The notes: generated from the letters alone by a model not told the origin. Positions 56,221-64,000 are shown, counted from the stretch's first letter. The stretch: DNA of 64,000 nt from an uncultured Polaribacter sp. (GCF_947501385.1 NZ_CANMVP010000001.1:350764-414763), one strand, 5' to 3'. Made by a program: numbers and translations.

Positions 56221-56739
56221 CTATTCTTTTTCAGCATAAACCGCATAATATCTTGGAGTAAAATTCCTTAAAATGGGTCTAAAACCTATTTTCTTAATAG
56301 GACTAGTCCATTTTTCTTTTTGTTGAATTTGCCAACCAGATTTTTCTAAAAGCCAATCGAATTGCCAATCCTCAAACTCGTGATAATGTCTATCCCACAA
56401 ATCTGTTTTACTTCGATATGCTTTTGCGAACCATAAATTTAAAGGAATTGTCGTGACCAACTTAGTCGCTTCAATCTCTTTTAATACATTAAATGGTGCT
56501 AATAAATGTTCGAAAATTTCAAATGCAGTAACTGCGTCCACGTTATGCTTTTTTACAATTTCAGGAATTAAATCTAAATCTTCACCTTCAGTATTGATCA
56601 CAGTATATCCATTTTGTTCCATAATTTCAGAAAATGGATTTCGAATGCCTAAATCTAAAACGGTTGCTGGACTTGGCAGAACTTTTTGAAGAAAAGCTAA
56701 TGTATGTTGGTATCTTTTAGATGGTATGACAGTGTACAT
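56221..56739 (-). CDS. SAM-dependent methyltransferase (class I)
   Basis: 172 residues with a Rossmann-like methyltransferase core: VLDLGIRNPFSEIMEQNGY (motif I, with GIRNP in place of the usual GxGxG), VINTEGEDLDL (motif II region), AVTAFEIFEHLLAPFNVLKEI and TTIPLNLWF, then a C-terminal HYHEFEDWQFDWLLEKSGW like that of other capsule-linked methyltransferases. First gene of the polysaccharide operon. Target unknown. Its promoter region is shared with the AraC remnant on the other strand. Confidence 0.8.
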   Translation of the reverse strand: MYTVIPSKRYQHTLAFLQKVLPSPATVLDLGIRNPFSEIMEQNGYTVINTEGEDLDLIPEIVKKHNVDAVTAFEIFEHLLAPFNVLKEIEATKLVTTIPLNLWFAKAYRSKTDLWDRHYHEFEDWQFDWLLEKSGWQIQQKEKWTSPIKKIGFRPILRNFTPRYYAVYAEKE

Positions 56740-56789
56740 TTTTATAATTTAAAAAAGTAAATTTAACGATTTAAAAATGAAATTAATGA

Positions 56790-57011
56790 AATGCTGATAC
56801 CTCAAAGCAAGAATATAATATTAATGAAAAACTAGAAAAAAAAAAAATTGAATATCTTATCTATAAACTTAACAACAATTCTAAATTCAGAAATTATTCA
56901 ATTAAATCTCTTGCCGAAGAAATAGGTTACACAAATGCTTCCGCCTTTGCTAGGGCTTTTAAGAAGTACAAAGGAATAACTCCATCGGAGTATCTTAAAA
57001 TGCTAAAATAG
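56790..57011 (+). pseudogene. Remnant of an AraC-family regulator (C-terminal helix-turn-helix)
   Basis: An open frame of 74 codons with no start codon, bounded upstream by TGA at 56787. It ends in YSIKSLAEEIGYTNASAFAR followed by AFKKYKGITPSEYLKMLK and TAG, the second half of the AraC DNA-binding domain with its hallmark GYTNASAFARAFKKYKGITPSEY pattern (given in parts). Everything upstream of the HTH is gone. It lies between the divergent methyltransferase gene and the convergent YfhO gene. A functional short protein is unlikely, as the only in-frame ATG is four codons before the stop. Confidence 0.8.
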
Positions 57012-57013
57012 AT

Positions 57014-59494
57014 TTATATTCTTCGCTTCTTTTTCTCATCGTAAAAAAACCATCCGATAGATACAAATAGTAAAAGTGCATAAGAGATTAGAGAGAAAAT
57101 ATTTCCTTTCTGAATTACTTTTGGCTCAAATTTGAATTCAATTTTATGTTCTCCTGCTAGAATTGGCATTCCTCGCAAAACATAATTTACTCTATAGTGA
57201 GGATTTAATTCATCATCTATATAAGCATTCCAACCATCTTCGTAAAAAACTTCAGAAAATACTGCAAATTGGTCTTTTTCTGATTTTGATTGATATGTTA
57301 ATGATGTAACATTATAATTTAATAATGCGATTGTTGCTGTAGAATCTTGTTGAATCGGAGGTTTAAAACTTAAATTTTTATAATCTCTTTCTAAAATTAC
57401 TGCCTCCCTTTTTGTATGTAAAGAATCTAAAGCCTTTATTTCTTCATTTGCAGAATTTACTACTTTTAAATTTTCTACAAACCAAACATTTCCATTTGCA
57501 GCTGTATTTTGTTGTGCTTGCGGTTTTCCTTGATCATCTGGAACGATAAAGTATTTGGTATTCAACATGTTTAAAACCTGCGTATTATTTTTTGCTATTT
57601 GATAATCAAATAACTCTTGATAACGCCCCAGTTTGGCGGCGTGGTAACCACCAATAGATTGATGAAAATAAGAAGTACTTCCATCATTCATTGGATCTAC
57701 AGCAAAGTTTAAAACCCTGTAATGGTTTTTATCTTGCAAAATTACCTTGTCTGCATTCGAAGCTGTAAATGGTTTCTCTATTTTTCTAGATGGTTTAAAA
57801 TCGTCTTCGTTTACATATCTTTTGTTCACAGAAATCAAATCGAAAAGGATAAAAACTGTCAAAGCTAAAATTACATACACAGATTTTAGTTTGTCCTTTA
57901 GAAAAAACCATAAAACGCCACCAGAAATCAATACTAAAATTAAAGAACGAACCGTATCTGAAAATAACATTGCTTTTCTATCTGCCATCACAGCATCTAA
58001 AAACCCTGGAACTTCGCTATATTGTTGCGCGTCTCTTAAACCCTCAAACGTACCAAATACATGCGCAAGTGCAAAACCAGCAATAATGAGCCCACCAAAA
58101 ACATACACTGCTTTTTTTAGTGCTTCTTGTTTTTCTACTTTAGAAATTTTCGAAGAAAAGAATTCTTTTAACGCCAAAACGCCTAAAATGGGTACGCATA
58201 ATTCTGCAATTACTTGTATAGATGAAACTGCCCTAAATTTGTTGTATAACGGAACATAATCAATAAAAAAGTTAGTAACTACTTCAAAATTTCTTCCCCA
58301 ACTTAATAGTATAGAAAATACGGTTGCTGCTACTAACCATTGTTTTAATCTTCCTTTTACTAAAAACATTCCTAAGAAAAATAAAAAGAAAATTACGGCA
58401 CCAATATAGGCAGGGGCTTCAACTATTGGTTGGTCTCCCCAATAAGTTAAAACTTGACTTGAATACTCTTTTGCTACTTTTTTACCAGCTTTTTCTTCTA
58501 TAAATTGATAAAAGTTAGAGCTTTCTCCTAATTCTTCTACCGTTCCTCCACCCATAAATCGGGGAATAAACAGATTAAAAGTCTCTAGTTTTCCATAACT
58601 GTATTGTGTAATGTATGCCTTATCTAAACCTTTAGAAATTTCTTTTTCTGAGCCGTCTAAATTGATGGTCAATTCAGATTTTCCTCTTGTACTGTGATCT
58701 GCATACTCCTTTAATGCCATTAAACGTGGTGCATTTGCACCAATTCCTAAGATAACTGCGGCAATAATTACTGCTGCTTGTTTTATAAAAGAGGGTAATT
58801 TATTTTCCTTTACTGAATTGATAAACTCTACAATTCCTAAAATTAGGAGACAGAAACCAAGGTAATAGGTCATCTGTATATGATTTGTGTAAATCTCTAA
58901 AGCCATCCCCAAACCTGTGACGATAAAGCCGAGTACAAATTTTCGTTGAAAAACCCATAAAACTCCTGCTAAAACTAAAGGCATATAGGCAATTGCATGT
59001 GCTTTTGCGTTGTGTCCTGCACCAAAAATGATGATTAAATAAGTCGAAAAGCCAAAGGCCAAAGCACCCAAAATGGCCAATCTCCATTCAACTTTTAAAG
59101 CCATCATTAGAATAAAGAAACTTAAAAAATACAGAAAAGTATAATCTGCGGGTCTTGGTAAAAAACGAAGAATTTTATCTAAACCTCTCACAAGATCATT
59201 TGGGTAGTATGTACTTATTTGATAGGCTGGCATGCCACTAAAAGAAGCGCCTGTCCAATAAGGTTCTGCATCATTTGTTGCTCTATAATCATTTATTTCT
59301 TTTACCATACCGGTAAATTGAGTAATATCTGACTGGTTTAATTTTTGTCCGTTTAAAATAGGATGAAAATAAATTACCGATGCTAACACAAAAATAATGA
59401 TGGCGACTATATAAGGAAATATTTTAGAGAGTTTCACTTTGCGGTTGTTTTGGTTGGTGATGTATAGGTAGATAAAATTAATCAATTTCTTCAA
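57014..59494 (-). CDS. YfhO-family membrane protein
   Basis: 826 residues with about 12 transmembrane helices: FPYIVAIIIFVLASVIYFHPIL at the start, then a first loop SDITQFTGMVKEINDYRATNDAEPYWTGASFSGMPAYQISTYYPNDL (residues 58-104, in parts), a long periplasmic region near residues 570-790 and a final span (FSLISYALLLFVSIGWFFY). This matches the YfhO/GT-C-like family; a B. subtilis YfhO is linked to lipoteichoic acid glycosylation, so a role in sugar transfer to surface polymers is plausible. Overlaps the upstream DUF4834 gene by 17 bp. Confidence 0.88.
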   Translation of the reverse strand: MKKLINFIYLYITNQNNRKVKLSKIFPYIVAIIIFVLASVIYFHPILNGQKLNQSDITQFTGMVKEINDYRATNDAEPYWTGASFSGMPAYQISTYYPNDLVRGLDKILRFLPRPADYTFLYFLSFFILMMALKVEWRLAILGALAFGFSTYLIIIFGAGHNAKAHAIAYMPLVLAGVLWVFQRKFVLGFIVTGLGMALEIYTNHIQMTYYLGFCLLILGIVEFINSVKENKLPSFIKQAAVIIAAVILGIGANAPRLMALKEYADHSTRGKSELTINLDGSEKEISKGLDKAYITQYSYGKLETFNLFIPRFMGGGTVEELGESSNFYQFIEEKAGKKVAKEYSSQVLTYWGDQPIVEAPAYIGAVIFFLFFLGMFLVKGRLKQWLVAATVFSILLSWGRNFEVVTNFFIDYVPLYNKFRAVSSIQVIAELCVPILGVLALKEFFSSKISKVEKQEALKKAVYVFGGLIIAGFALAHVFGTFEGLRDAQQYSEVPGFLDAVMADRKAMLFSDTVRSLILVLISGGVLWFFLKDKLKSVYVILALTVFILFDLISVNKRYVNEDDFKPSRKIEKPFTASNADKVILQDKNHYRVLNFAVDPMNDGSTSYFHQSIGGYHAAKLGRYQELFDYQIAKNNTQVLNMLNTKYFIVPDDQGKPQAQQNTAANGNVWFVENLKVVNSANEEIKALDSLHTKREAVILERDYKNLSFKPPIQQDSTATIALLNYNVTSLTYQSKSEKDQFAVFSEVFYEDGWNAYIDDELNPHYRVNYVLRGMPILAGEHKIEFKFEPKVIQKGNIFSLISYALLLFVSIGWFFYDEKKKRRI

Positions 59495-59747
59495 AATCTA
59501 CATATTCACCAACAGAATTTTTACTCTCTTGTTGGCTTCCTGGTTTTTTATCAATAATAGTTTCTCCTTCTTTTACAGAAGGTGCTTGCTGTTTTCTTTG
59601 TTGACCTCCAAACTGTTGTTCTGCTTTTTTTTGAATTGTTTCTGCCGCTTTTTTCATTAAAAAAGGAGCAAAAAGTTTCGCTAAAAATTTAAAAGCATAA
59701 TAAAATACTAATAAATATAATATGGTTGTAAATAATCCTTTCATCAT
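59478..59747 (-). CDS. DUF4834 family small membrane protein
   Basis: 89 residues: one N-terminal membrane span (TTILYLLVFYYAFKFLAKLF), an Ala/Lys/Gln-rich helical part (KAAETIQKKAEQQFGGQQRKQQ) and an acidic end (SVGEYVDFEEID). Matches DUF4834, a Bacteroidota family of unknown role commonly paired with yfhO. Its stop overlaps the yfhO start by 17 bp, so they are translated from one message. Confidence 0.83.
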   Translation of the reverse strand: MMKGLFTTILYLLVFYYAFKFLAKLFAPFLMKKAAETIQKKAEQQFGGQQRKQQAPSVKEGETIIDKKPGSQQESKNSVGEYVDFEEID

Positions 59748-59766
59748 AATTTCTAAAATAATATAT

Positions 59767-59774
59767 CAAAAATA
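59767..59774 (-). promoter_or_regulatory. Candidate -7 box of the DUF4834-yfhO pair
   Basis: TATTTTTG on the minus strand, 19 bp before the ATG at 59747, fits TAnnTTTG. TTG at the expected spacing is not seen. Confidence 0.4.
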
Positions 59775-59867
59775 ACAATTTGAGTACAATTGAAGCGTTA
59801 TGAATCTATAAAACTTTCTTAAAGCTAAAAAAGTATCGTTTGCCTTTAAAAAATAGCTTTTTTATCC

Positions 59868-59875
59868 TATGTTTG
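59868..59875 (+). promoter_or_regulatory. Candidate -7 box of the outer-membrane protein gene
   Basis: TATGTTTG, 43 bp before the ATG at 59919, fits TAnnTTTG. Confidence 0.45.
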
Positions 59876-59918
59876 TGAAGCATGTGATCCTTAAAATGTA
59901 AACCCTTTTTTTTTAACT

Positions 59919-61091
59919 ATGAACTTCAGTAAGCTATACCTCTCTATTCTATTCTTTTTTCTTAGCTTCCATGTTATTTTTGCACAATATACAGATGTAA
60001 TTAATTCGAACAAACCTGGTTTTTCTGAAAGCCCGTATAGCGTTGGTACGGGTGTGTATCAATTTGAAAGTAGTATTTTTCTTAGAAACACAAGTATAGA
60101 GCCTACTTTTTCGACACCACAATCTTTCGGATTTGATCTTTTGTTTAGAACAAGTTTTCTATTAGAAAAGTTAGAATTGAATGCGCAAGTAACCTATCAA
60201 AAAGATAAAGTTGCTTTTAAAAATATTTTTACTTCCCATTATTTTACAACGGGTTTTAGTAGAATGACTATTGGTGCAAAATATTTAGTCTACCAGCAAG
60301 CGTATGAAGACAAGTCTAAAGAAGTTAGAAGTTGGAAAAGAAGAAATGCTTTTGATAAAAAACGACTCATTCCTTCGGTAGCCGTGTATTTAGGAATGAA
60401 TACAGATTTTGTAAATGAGATTCACCAAACAGGAAATATCACTCCAAAAGTGGGCATTTTACTACAACACAACCTCACTAGAGATTTTAATATTATTACC
60501 AATCTTTTTTATGACAACATTGGCAGCGATTTTGCTGAATATTCATATATCATAACTGCAACACAGAATTTTAGTGATAGATGGTCTGCCTTTTTTGAAA
60601 ATCAGACTGTTTTTCAAGAATATCAAAACAATACAAATCTTGGCGTAGGTCTTGCCTATTTATATAGCAGGAATTTGCAATTTAATACTTCTGGAAGATT
60701 CCTTTTTGAAGGGGCAGCACAAGGCTTCTATGCAAGCGTAGGTATTTCGTACCGAATTAATAGGCATGAAGATTCTTATACGGAATTAGATGATAGTGGA
60801 TCAGAATTAAAAGACACGCCCATTTCTAGATATAACAAGCAACAAAACAATTTCTTTAGTAGGATTTTTAGTATTTTTAAGAAAAAAGAAAAAGGTAATT
60901 CAAGACCAAAAAGAAGTAGAAAAACAACATCTAGTAAGAAAAATGGTGGTATTTCTGGCTTATTTGGGAAGAAGAAATCAAAAAAGAAGAAAAAAGAAAC
61001 TGAAATAGAAAAACTAGAAAGAGAAATAAAAGAGCTAGAAGAAGAAATGAAAAAGGAAAATAAGAAAAAGAAAAAAAATGATACTAATTAG
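59919..61091 (+). CDS. Outer-membrane transporter-like protein with Lys/Glu-rich C-terminal tail
   Basis: 390 residues. Signal peptide (LSILFFFLSFHVIFAQ), then YTDVINSNKPGFSESPYSVGTGVYQFESSIF, the start of the 'MetA-pathway of phenol degradation / transporter' barrel family (PF13557-like), and alternating beta strands to about residue 290 (GFYASVGISYRINRHEDSY). The last ~100 residues are extremely basic (GLFGKKKSKKKKKE) and end in a predicted coiled coil (EIEKLEREIKELEEEMKKENKKKKK). A barrel that continues into such a tail is odd. The stop is 15 bp before the GNAT gene. Substrate unknown. Confidence 0.75.
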   Translation: MNFSKLYLSILFFFLSFHVIFAQYTDVINSNKPGFSESPYSVGTGVYQFESSIFLRNTSIEPTFSTPQSFGFDLLFRTSFLLEKLELNAQVTYQKDKVAFKNIFTSHYFTTGFSRMTIGAKYLVYQQAYEDKSKEVRSWKRRNAFDKKRLIPSVAVYLGMNTDFVNEIHQTGNITPKVGILLQHNLTRDFNIITNLFYDNIGSDFAEYSYIITATQNFSDRWSAFFENQTVFQEYQNNTNLGVGLAYLYSRNLQFNTSGRFLFEGAAQGFYASVGISYRINRHEDSYTELDDSGSELKDTPISRYNKQQNNFFSRIFSIFKKKEKGNSRPKRSRKTTSSKKNGGISGLFGKKKSKKKKKETEIEKLEREIKELEEEMKKENKKKKKNDTN

Positions 61092-61106
61092 AAATCCTTT
61101 TTTAAA

Positions 61107-62228
61107 ATGATTACACTAAAAAAAATAACCAATAAAAAGGAAATGAAGCAATTTGTTACATTTCCTTTTTCGTTATATAAAAACAATAAATACTGGGTTC
61201 CTCCTATCATTAAAGATGAAGTAGATAATTTTGATCCCAAGAAAAACCCTGTTTTTGAAAACGCAGAAGCACAATTTTTTGTCGCGATTAGAAATGGTGA
61301 GATTGTGGGAAGAATCGTGGCAATTATCAATTGGTTTGAAGTTGAACAACAACAGATTAAAAAAATGCGTTTTGGTTGGTTTGATGTGATTGATGACATT
61401 GAAGTTTCCAAAGTTTTATTAGAAAAAGTAAAAGAGATAGGTTTAGAAAATAATCTAGATCATATAGAAGGCCCAATCGGGTTTAATAATCTCGATAAAA
61501 CGGGCGTTTTAACAGAAGGCTTCGATCATTTAGGAACGATGATTACCTGGTACAATCACCCATATTACAAGGATCATTTAGAGCAATTAGGTTTTGTAAA
61601 AGAAAAAGAATATTTAGAAAACAAGTTCAAGTTTAAAAATGTTGATGGCGTATATTTTGATAGAATTAGTACCATTCTAAAAAAACGACTGAAGTTAAAA
61701 GCATTAGATTTTACAAAAACAAAAGACATCTTACCCTATGTTGATGAAATGTTTGAAGTATTTAGTGCAGCCTATGCTAAACTGTCTACTTTTGTTCCTA
61801 TTTCTGATGCGCAAATCGCATTTTTCAAAAAGAAATATATTGGTTTTATCAATCCAGAATATATAAAATTTGTGGTAGATGAACATAACAAAGTAGTGGC
61901 TTTTGCAATTGTAATGCCTTCTTTTTCTGAAGCTTTACAGAAAGCAAAAGGGAAATTATTTCCATTCGGATTGTTTCATTTATTAAAGGCCAGAAAACAT
62001 TCAAAAGATGTAACATTTTACTTAATTGGTGTGCATCCAGAGTATCAGAACAAAGGGGTTCATGCAATTATTTTTGATCAATACACCAAAACATTTGCGC
62101 CATTAGGAATCGAAAATTGTATTAGAACTCCTGAATTAGAAGATAATGAAGCCATTAAAAAATTATGGGAAAATTTTGACCCTGTAACACATAAAAGACG
62201 AAGAACCTATCGGAAAAGTATTCAGTAA
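61107..62228 (+). CDS. GNAT-fold acyltransferase-like protein
   Basis: 373 residues, soluble. The start ITLKKITNKKEMKQFVTFPFSLYKNNKYWVPPIIKDEVDNFDPKKNPVFE (in parts) and the FFVAIRNGEIVGRIVAIIN strand are typical of a large GNAT-like family in Bacteroidota. A second GNAT-like half follows: YIKFVVDEHNKVVAFAIVMPS and the acetyl-CoA loop region FYLIGVHPEYQNKGVHAIIFDQ (near 305-325). Substrate not known. It starts 15 bp after the outer-membrane protein gene. Heptamer repeats begin at the first base after its stop. Confidence 0.8.
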   Translation: MITLKKITNKKEMKQFVTFPFSLYKNNKYWVPPIIKDEVDNFDPKKNPVFENAEAQFFVAIRNGEIVGRIVAIINWFEVEQQQIKKMRFGWFDVIDDIEVSKVLLEKVKEIGLENNLDHIEGPIGFNNLDKTGVLTEGFDHLGTMITWYNHPYYKDHLEQLGFVKEKEYLENKFKFKNVDGVYFDRISTILKKRLKLKALDFTKTKDILPYVDEMFEVFSAAYAKLSTFVPISDAQIAFFKKKYIGFINPEYIKFVVDEHNKVVAFAIVMPSFSEALQKAKGKLFPFGLFHLLKARKHSKDVTFYLIGVHPEYQNKGVHAIIFDQYTKTFAPLGIENCIRTPELEDNEAIKKLWENFDPVTHKRRRTYRKSIQ

Positions 62229-62253
62229 GGCAGTAGGCAGTAGGCAGTAGGCA
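62229..62253. repeat. Heptamer tandem repeat (GGCAGTA)
   Basis: GGCAGTA three times plus GGCA, starting at the first base after the GNAT stop codon. Confidence 0.9.
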
Positions 62254-62269
62254 AATTTAAAAAATTCTA

Positions 62270-62406
62270 ACGAATGTCATTTCGCAACCTGCCTACGGCA
62301 GTCAGGTGAGCTTTTTTTAAGCGATTGAGAAATCTCAAATTTGAAACCTAAAACTTGAAACTTTGAAACCTAAAACCTGAGGCTTTGAAACTTGAAACCT
62401 GAAACT
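62270..62406. repeat. Low-complexity repeats between GNAT and rsmE genes
   Basis: A CCTGCCTACGGCAGTCAGG hairpin (62291-62309) followed by an interrupted array of GAAACCT/GAAACTT units (62341-62406). The 237-bp gap holds no gene. A shorter GAAAC-type stretch also occurs at 21988-22010. Confidence 0.7.
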
Positions 62407-62425
62407 ATTTTAAAAAAAACTTCTA

Positions 62426-62433
62426 TAATTTTG
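62426..62433 (+). promoter_or_regulatory. rsmE: -7 box of rsmE
   Basis: TAATTTTG (in TATAATTTTGAAC), 32 bp before the ATG at 62466, fits TAnnTTTG. Confidence 0.5.
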
Positions 62434-62465
62434 AACTTTACATCTCAAATCTTGAACTCTTAAGC

Positions 62466-63194
62466 ATGCAACTATTTTACAATTCAGAAATTTCTACAGA
62501 AACCCAACAAATCACTTTCGATAAAATTGAAAGCAGACATATTGTGCGTGTTTTACGAAAAAAAGAAAATGATATTTTAAAAATCACCAACGGAAAAGGA
62601 TTTTTATTTGATGCTGAAATACTGATTGCGAGCGATAAAAAATGCATTGCAACAATTATCGCTACCGTAGAAAAGCCAAAACCTTGGAATTATTATCTAC
62701 ACATTGCCATTGCGCCTACCAAAAATAACGATAGGGTAGAATGGTTTTTAGAGAAAGCCACAGAAATTGGTATTGATGAAATTACACCGATCATTTGCTC
62801 AAATTCAGAAAGACGCGTTGTAAAATTAGAACGTTTTGAGAAAATCATTCAATCTGCGATGAAGCAATCTCTAAAATTTACGCTCCCAAAACTAAATGAG
62901 CCTGTAAAATTTAACGAGTTTATAAAGCAAGATTTTGAAGGCACCGTTTGTATTGCACATTGTGAACCCACCGGTGAAAACTCAGGAGAACCAGAAAAAA
63001 AATTATTAAAATCAGTTATAAATCCGTCAGAAAAAGTAACCATTTTGATAGGCCCAGAAGGCGATTTTTCTATGGAAGAAATTAGAAAAGCCTTAGATAA
63101 AAAACTCACACCTATTTCTTTAGGTGAAAGTAGATTGCGAACAGAAACGGCTGCTCTGGTTGCTGTGAATATGGTATCTTTTATAAATGAATAA
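62466..63194 (+). CDS. rsmE: 16S rRNA (uracil-1498-N3)-methyltransferase
   Basis: SPOUT-class enzyme of 242 residues methylating U1498 in the decoding region. N-terminal PUA-like part (HIVRVLRKKENDILKITNGKGFLFDAEI), then IAIAPTKNNDRVEWFLEKATEIGIDEITPIICSNSERRV (in parts near 85-120) and the knot with ILIGPEGDFSMEEI and SLGESRLRTETAALVAV, where SAM binds. Followed after 41 bp by DUF4159, a common pairing in Flavobacteria. Confidence 0.95.
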   Translation: MQLFYNSEISTETQQITFDKIESRHIVRVLRKKENDILKITNGKGFLFDAEILIASDKKCIATIIATVEKPKPWNYYLHIAIAPTKNNDRVEWFLEKATEIGIDEITPIICSNSERRVVKLERFEKIIQSAMKQSLKFTLPKLNEPVKFNEFIKQDFEGTVCIAHCEPTGENSGEPEKKLLKSVINPSEKVTILIGPEGDFSMEEIRKALDKKLTPISLGESRLRTETAALVAVNMVSFINE

Positions 63195-63235
63195 GTTTTT
63201 TACTATCTTGCTTCCGTTCTAATTATACAGCATAT

Positions 63236-63877
63236 ATGAAACAAATTATTTTTCTATTTTTCACTTTTTTATTTTTACATATAAACGCCCAAGAAATAGC
63301 AATTCTTAAATACAATGGCGGTGGCGATTGGTATTCAAACCCAACTGCAATTCCGAATTTAGTTGCATTTGCAAATACAGCTATTAAAACGAATCTATCC
63401 AAGAATCCACAATCAGTAGCTGTGGGTAGTCAAGATCTTTTCAATTTCCCGATGGTATTTATGACAGGTCATGGAAATGTCTATTTTTCAGACGAGGAAG
63501 CAGAAAACTTAAGAAACTATTTAGTTTCTGGAGGTTTTTTGCACATCTCAGATAATTATGGTCTTGACAAATTTATTCGAAGAGAATTAAAAAAGGTTTT
63601 TTCGACTTTAGAGTTTAAAGAAATTCCTAGCAATCATCCTATTTACAATCAGACTTTTAAATTCCCAAACGGAATTCCAAAAATTCATGAACATGACAAA
63701 AAACCTGCGCAAGGTTTTGGAATTTTCTATGAAGGCAGATTGGTTGTTTTTTATGATTATGAAACCGATTTAAGCGATGGTTGGGAAGACGAAATAATAC
63801 ACAACAATCCTAAAAGTGTAAGAGAAAAAGCTTTAAAAATGGGTGCTAATATTATTGAATATGCTTTTTCTAATTAA
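63236..63877 (+). CDS. DUF4159 domain protein, secreted
   Basis: 213 residues: signal peptide (IIFLFFTFLFLHINAQ), then IAILKYNGGGDWYSNPTAIPNLVAFAN, VFMTGHGNVYFSDEEAENLRNYLVSGGFLHISDNYGLDKFIRRELKKVFS (in parts, residues 80-130) and GRLVVFYDYETDLSDGWED, the DUF4159 pattern of a class I glutamine amidotransferase-like fold. Activity unknown; located in the envelope. Downstream are heptamer repeats. Confidence 0.9.
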   Translation: MKQIIFLFFTFLFLHINAQEIAILKYNGGGDWYSNPTAIPNLVAFANTAIKTNLSKNPQSVAVGSQDLFNFPMVFMTGHGNVYFSDEEAENLRNYLVSGGFLHISDNYGLDKFIRRELKKVFSTLEFKEIPSNHPIYNQTFKFPNGIPKIHEHDKKPAQGFGIFYEGRLVVFYDYETDLSDGWEDEIIHNNPKSVREKALKMGANIIEYAFSN

Positions 63878-63878
63878 A

Positions 63879-63922
63879 GTTAGCAGTTAGCAGTTAGCAG
63901 TTAGCAGTTAGCAGTTAGCAGT
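63879..63922. repeat. Heptamer tandem repeat (GTTAGCA)
   Basis: GTTAGCA repeated six times without error, plus GT, two bases past the stop of the DUF4159 gene. Confidence 0.95.
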
Positions 63923-63970
63923 TTGTATGTCCCTGATATAGGTTGACCACTTAAACCAAAGTGTAAGCTT

Positions 63971-64000
63971 ATGAAAGCAAATTTAAAACAGTTAAAGAAA
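63971..64000 (+). CDS. Possible first codons of a gene cut by the window edge
   Basis: ATG followed by nine open codons (MKANLKQLKK) to the last base. The 45 bp before it (with CCTGATATAGGTTGACCAC) resemble in style the end of an insertion sequence, but too little is present to decide. Confidence 0.3.
   Translation, partial: MKANLKQLKK

Noticed and set aside
57747..58259. Plus-strand open frame of 170 codons
   Set aside because: Lies wholly antisense inside the yfhO gene; no promoter, no recognisable domain.
63879..63922. CRISPR or regulatory operator array
   Set aside because: Seven-base units without spacers are a microsatellite.

Overview
The window looks like chromosome from a marine member of the Flavobacteriaceae, most likely Polaribacter or a close relative. 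This is inferred from several things: AT-rich DNA; Bacteroidota promoter boxes (TAnnTTTG) with almost no Shine-Dalgarno sequences apart from one striking exception at rpsU; Bacteroidota-specific families (DUF3467, DUF2851, DUF4834, DUF5683, DUF6122, DUF4159, WbqC, fused branched-chain E1, TonB-dependent receptor with carboxypeptidase-regulatory domain); and the Bacteroidota gene order parA-parB-DUF5683-dapB-lepB-wbqC. No rRNA operon, prophage, CRISPR array, restriction system or complete insertion sequence was found.

Layout. (1) 1-6.9 kb, minus strand: a small PepSY-like secreted protein, a long-type isocitrate dehydrogenase, and a phytate-acquisition pair (TonB-dependent receptor overlapping a lipoprotein beta-propeller phytase), then a DUF3467 protein. 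(2) 6.9-20.1 kb, minus strand: the ancient translation/transcription cluster, read in the order tRNA-Thr(TGT), tRNA-Tyr, tRNA-Gly, tRNA-Thr(GGT), tuf, tRNA-Trp, secE, nusG, rplK, rplA, rplJ, rplL, rpoB, rpoC. (3) 20.2-28.2 kb, minus strand: hpf and xerC, rpsU, acyl-CoA dehydrogenase, a helix-hairpin-helix protein, an AGCS symporter, an RmlD-like reductase, a K+ channel and a PspC-domain protein. (4) 28.3-40.3 kb, plus strand: uvrA, a LOG-family protein, a degenerate M1-peptidase/beta-barrel protein, a fused 2-oxoacid dehydrogenase E1 and a large zinc metalloprotease. (5) 40.7-51.2 kb: DUF2851 (minus), then a nitroreductase, a PepD-type dipeptidase, the parAB-dapB-lepB-wbqC group, a Crp/Fnr regulator and DUF6122. 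(6) 51.2-56.7 kb, minus strand: a tightly overlapping surface-polysaccharide operon (methyltransferase, WecB epimerase, two glycosyltransferases, flippase), followed by an AraC remnant. (7) 57.0-63.9 kb: YfhO and DUF4834 (minus), then an outer-membrane protein, a GNAT protein, rsmE and DUF4159 (plus). The right edge may hold the first codons of another gene, possibly of a mobile element.

Most genes are ordinary core genes. The unusual material is mainly between genes: two related MITE-like elements with terminal inverted repeats (34978-35267 and 40413-40726), one of which appears to have landed between the promoter and the start of the E1 gene; a family of palindromic repeats with arms CGAGCGCAGTCGAGA; an 86-bp tandem triplication of the 3' end of the acyl-CoA dehydrogenase gene; a direct repeat of a tRNA-Thr 3' end inside the tRNA cluster; a terminator that overlaps a promoter-like box ahead of the tRNA operon; and heptamer tandem repeats. 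The coding item most worth attention is the M1-like protein, which has lost its metal-binding motif and carries a C-terminal outer-membrane barrel. I did not see a convincing wholly new multi-gene system.
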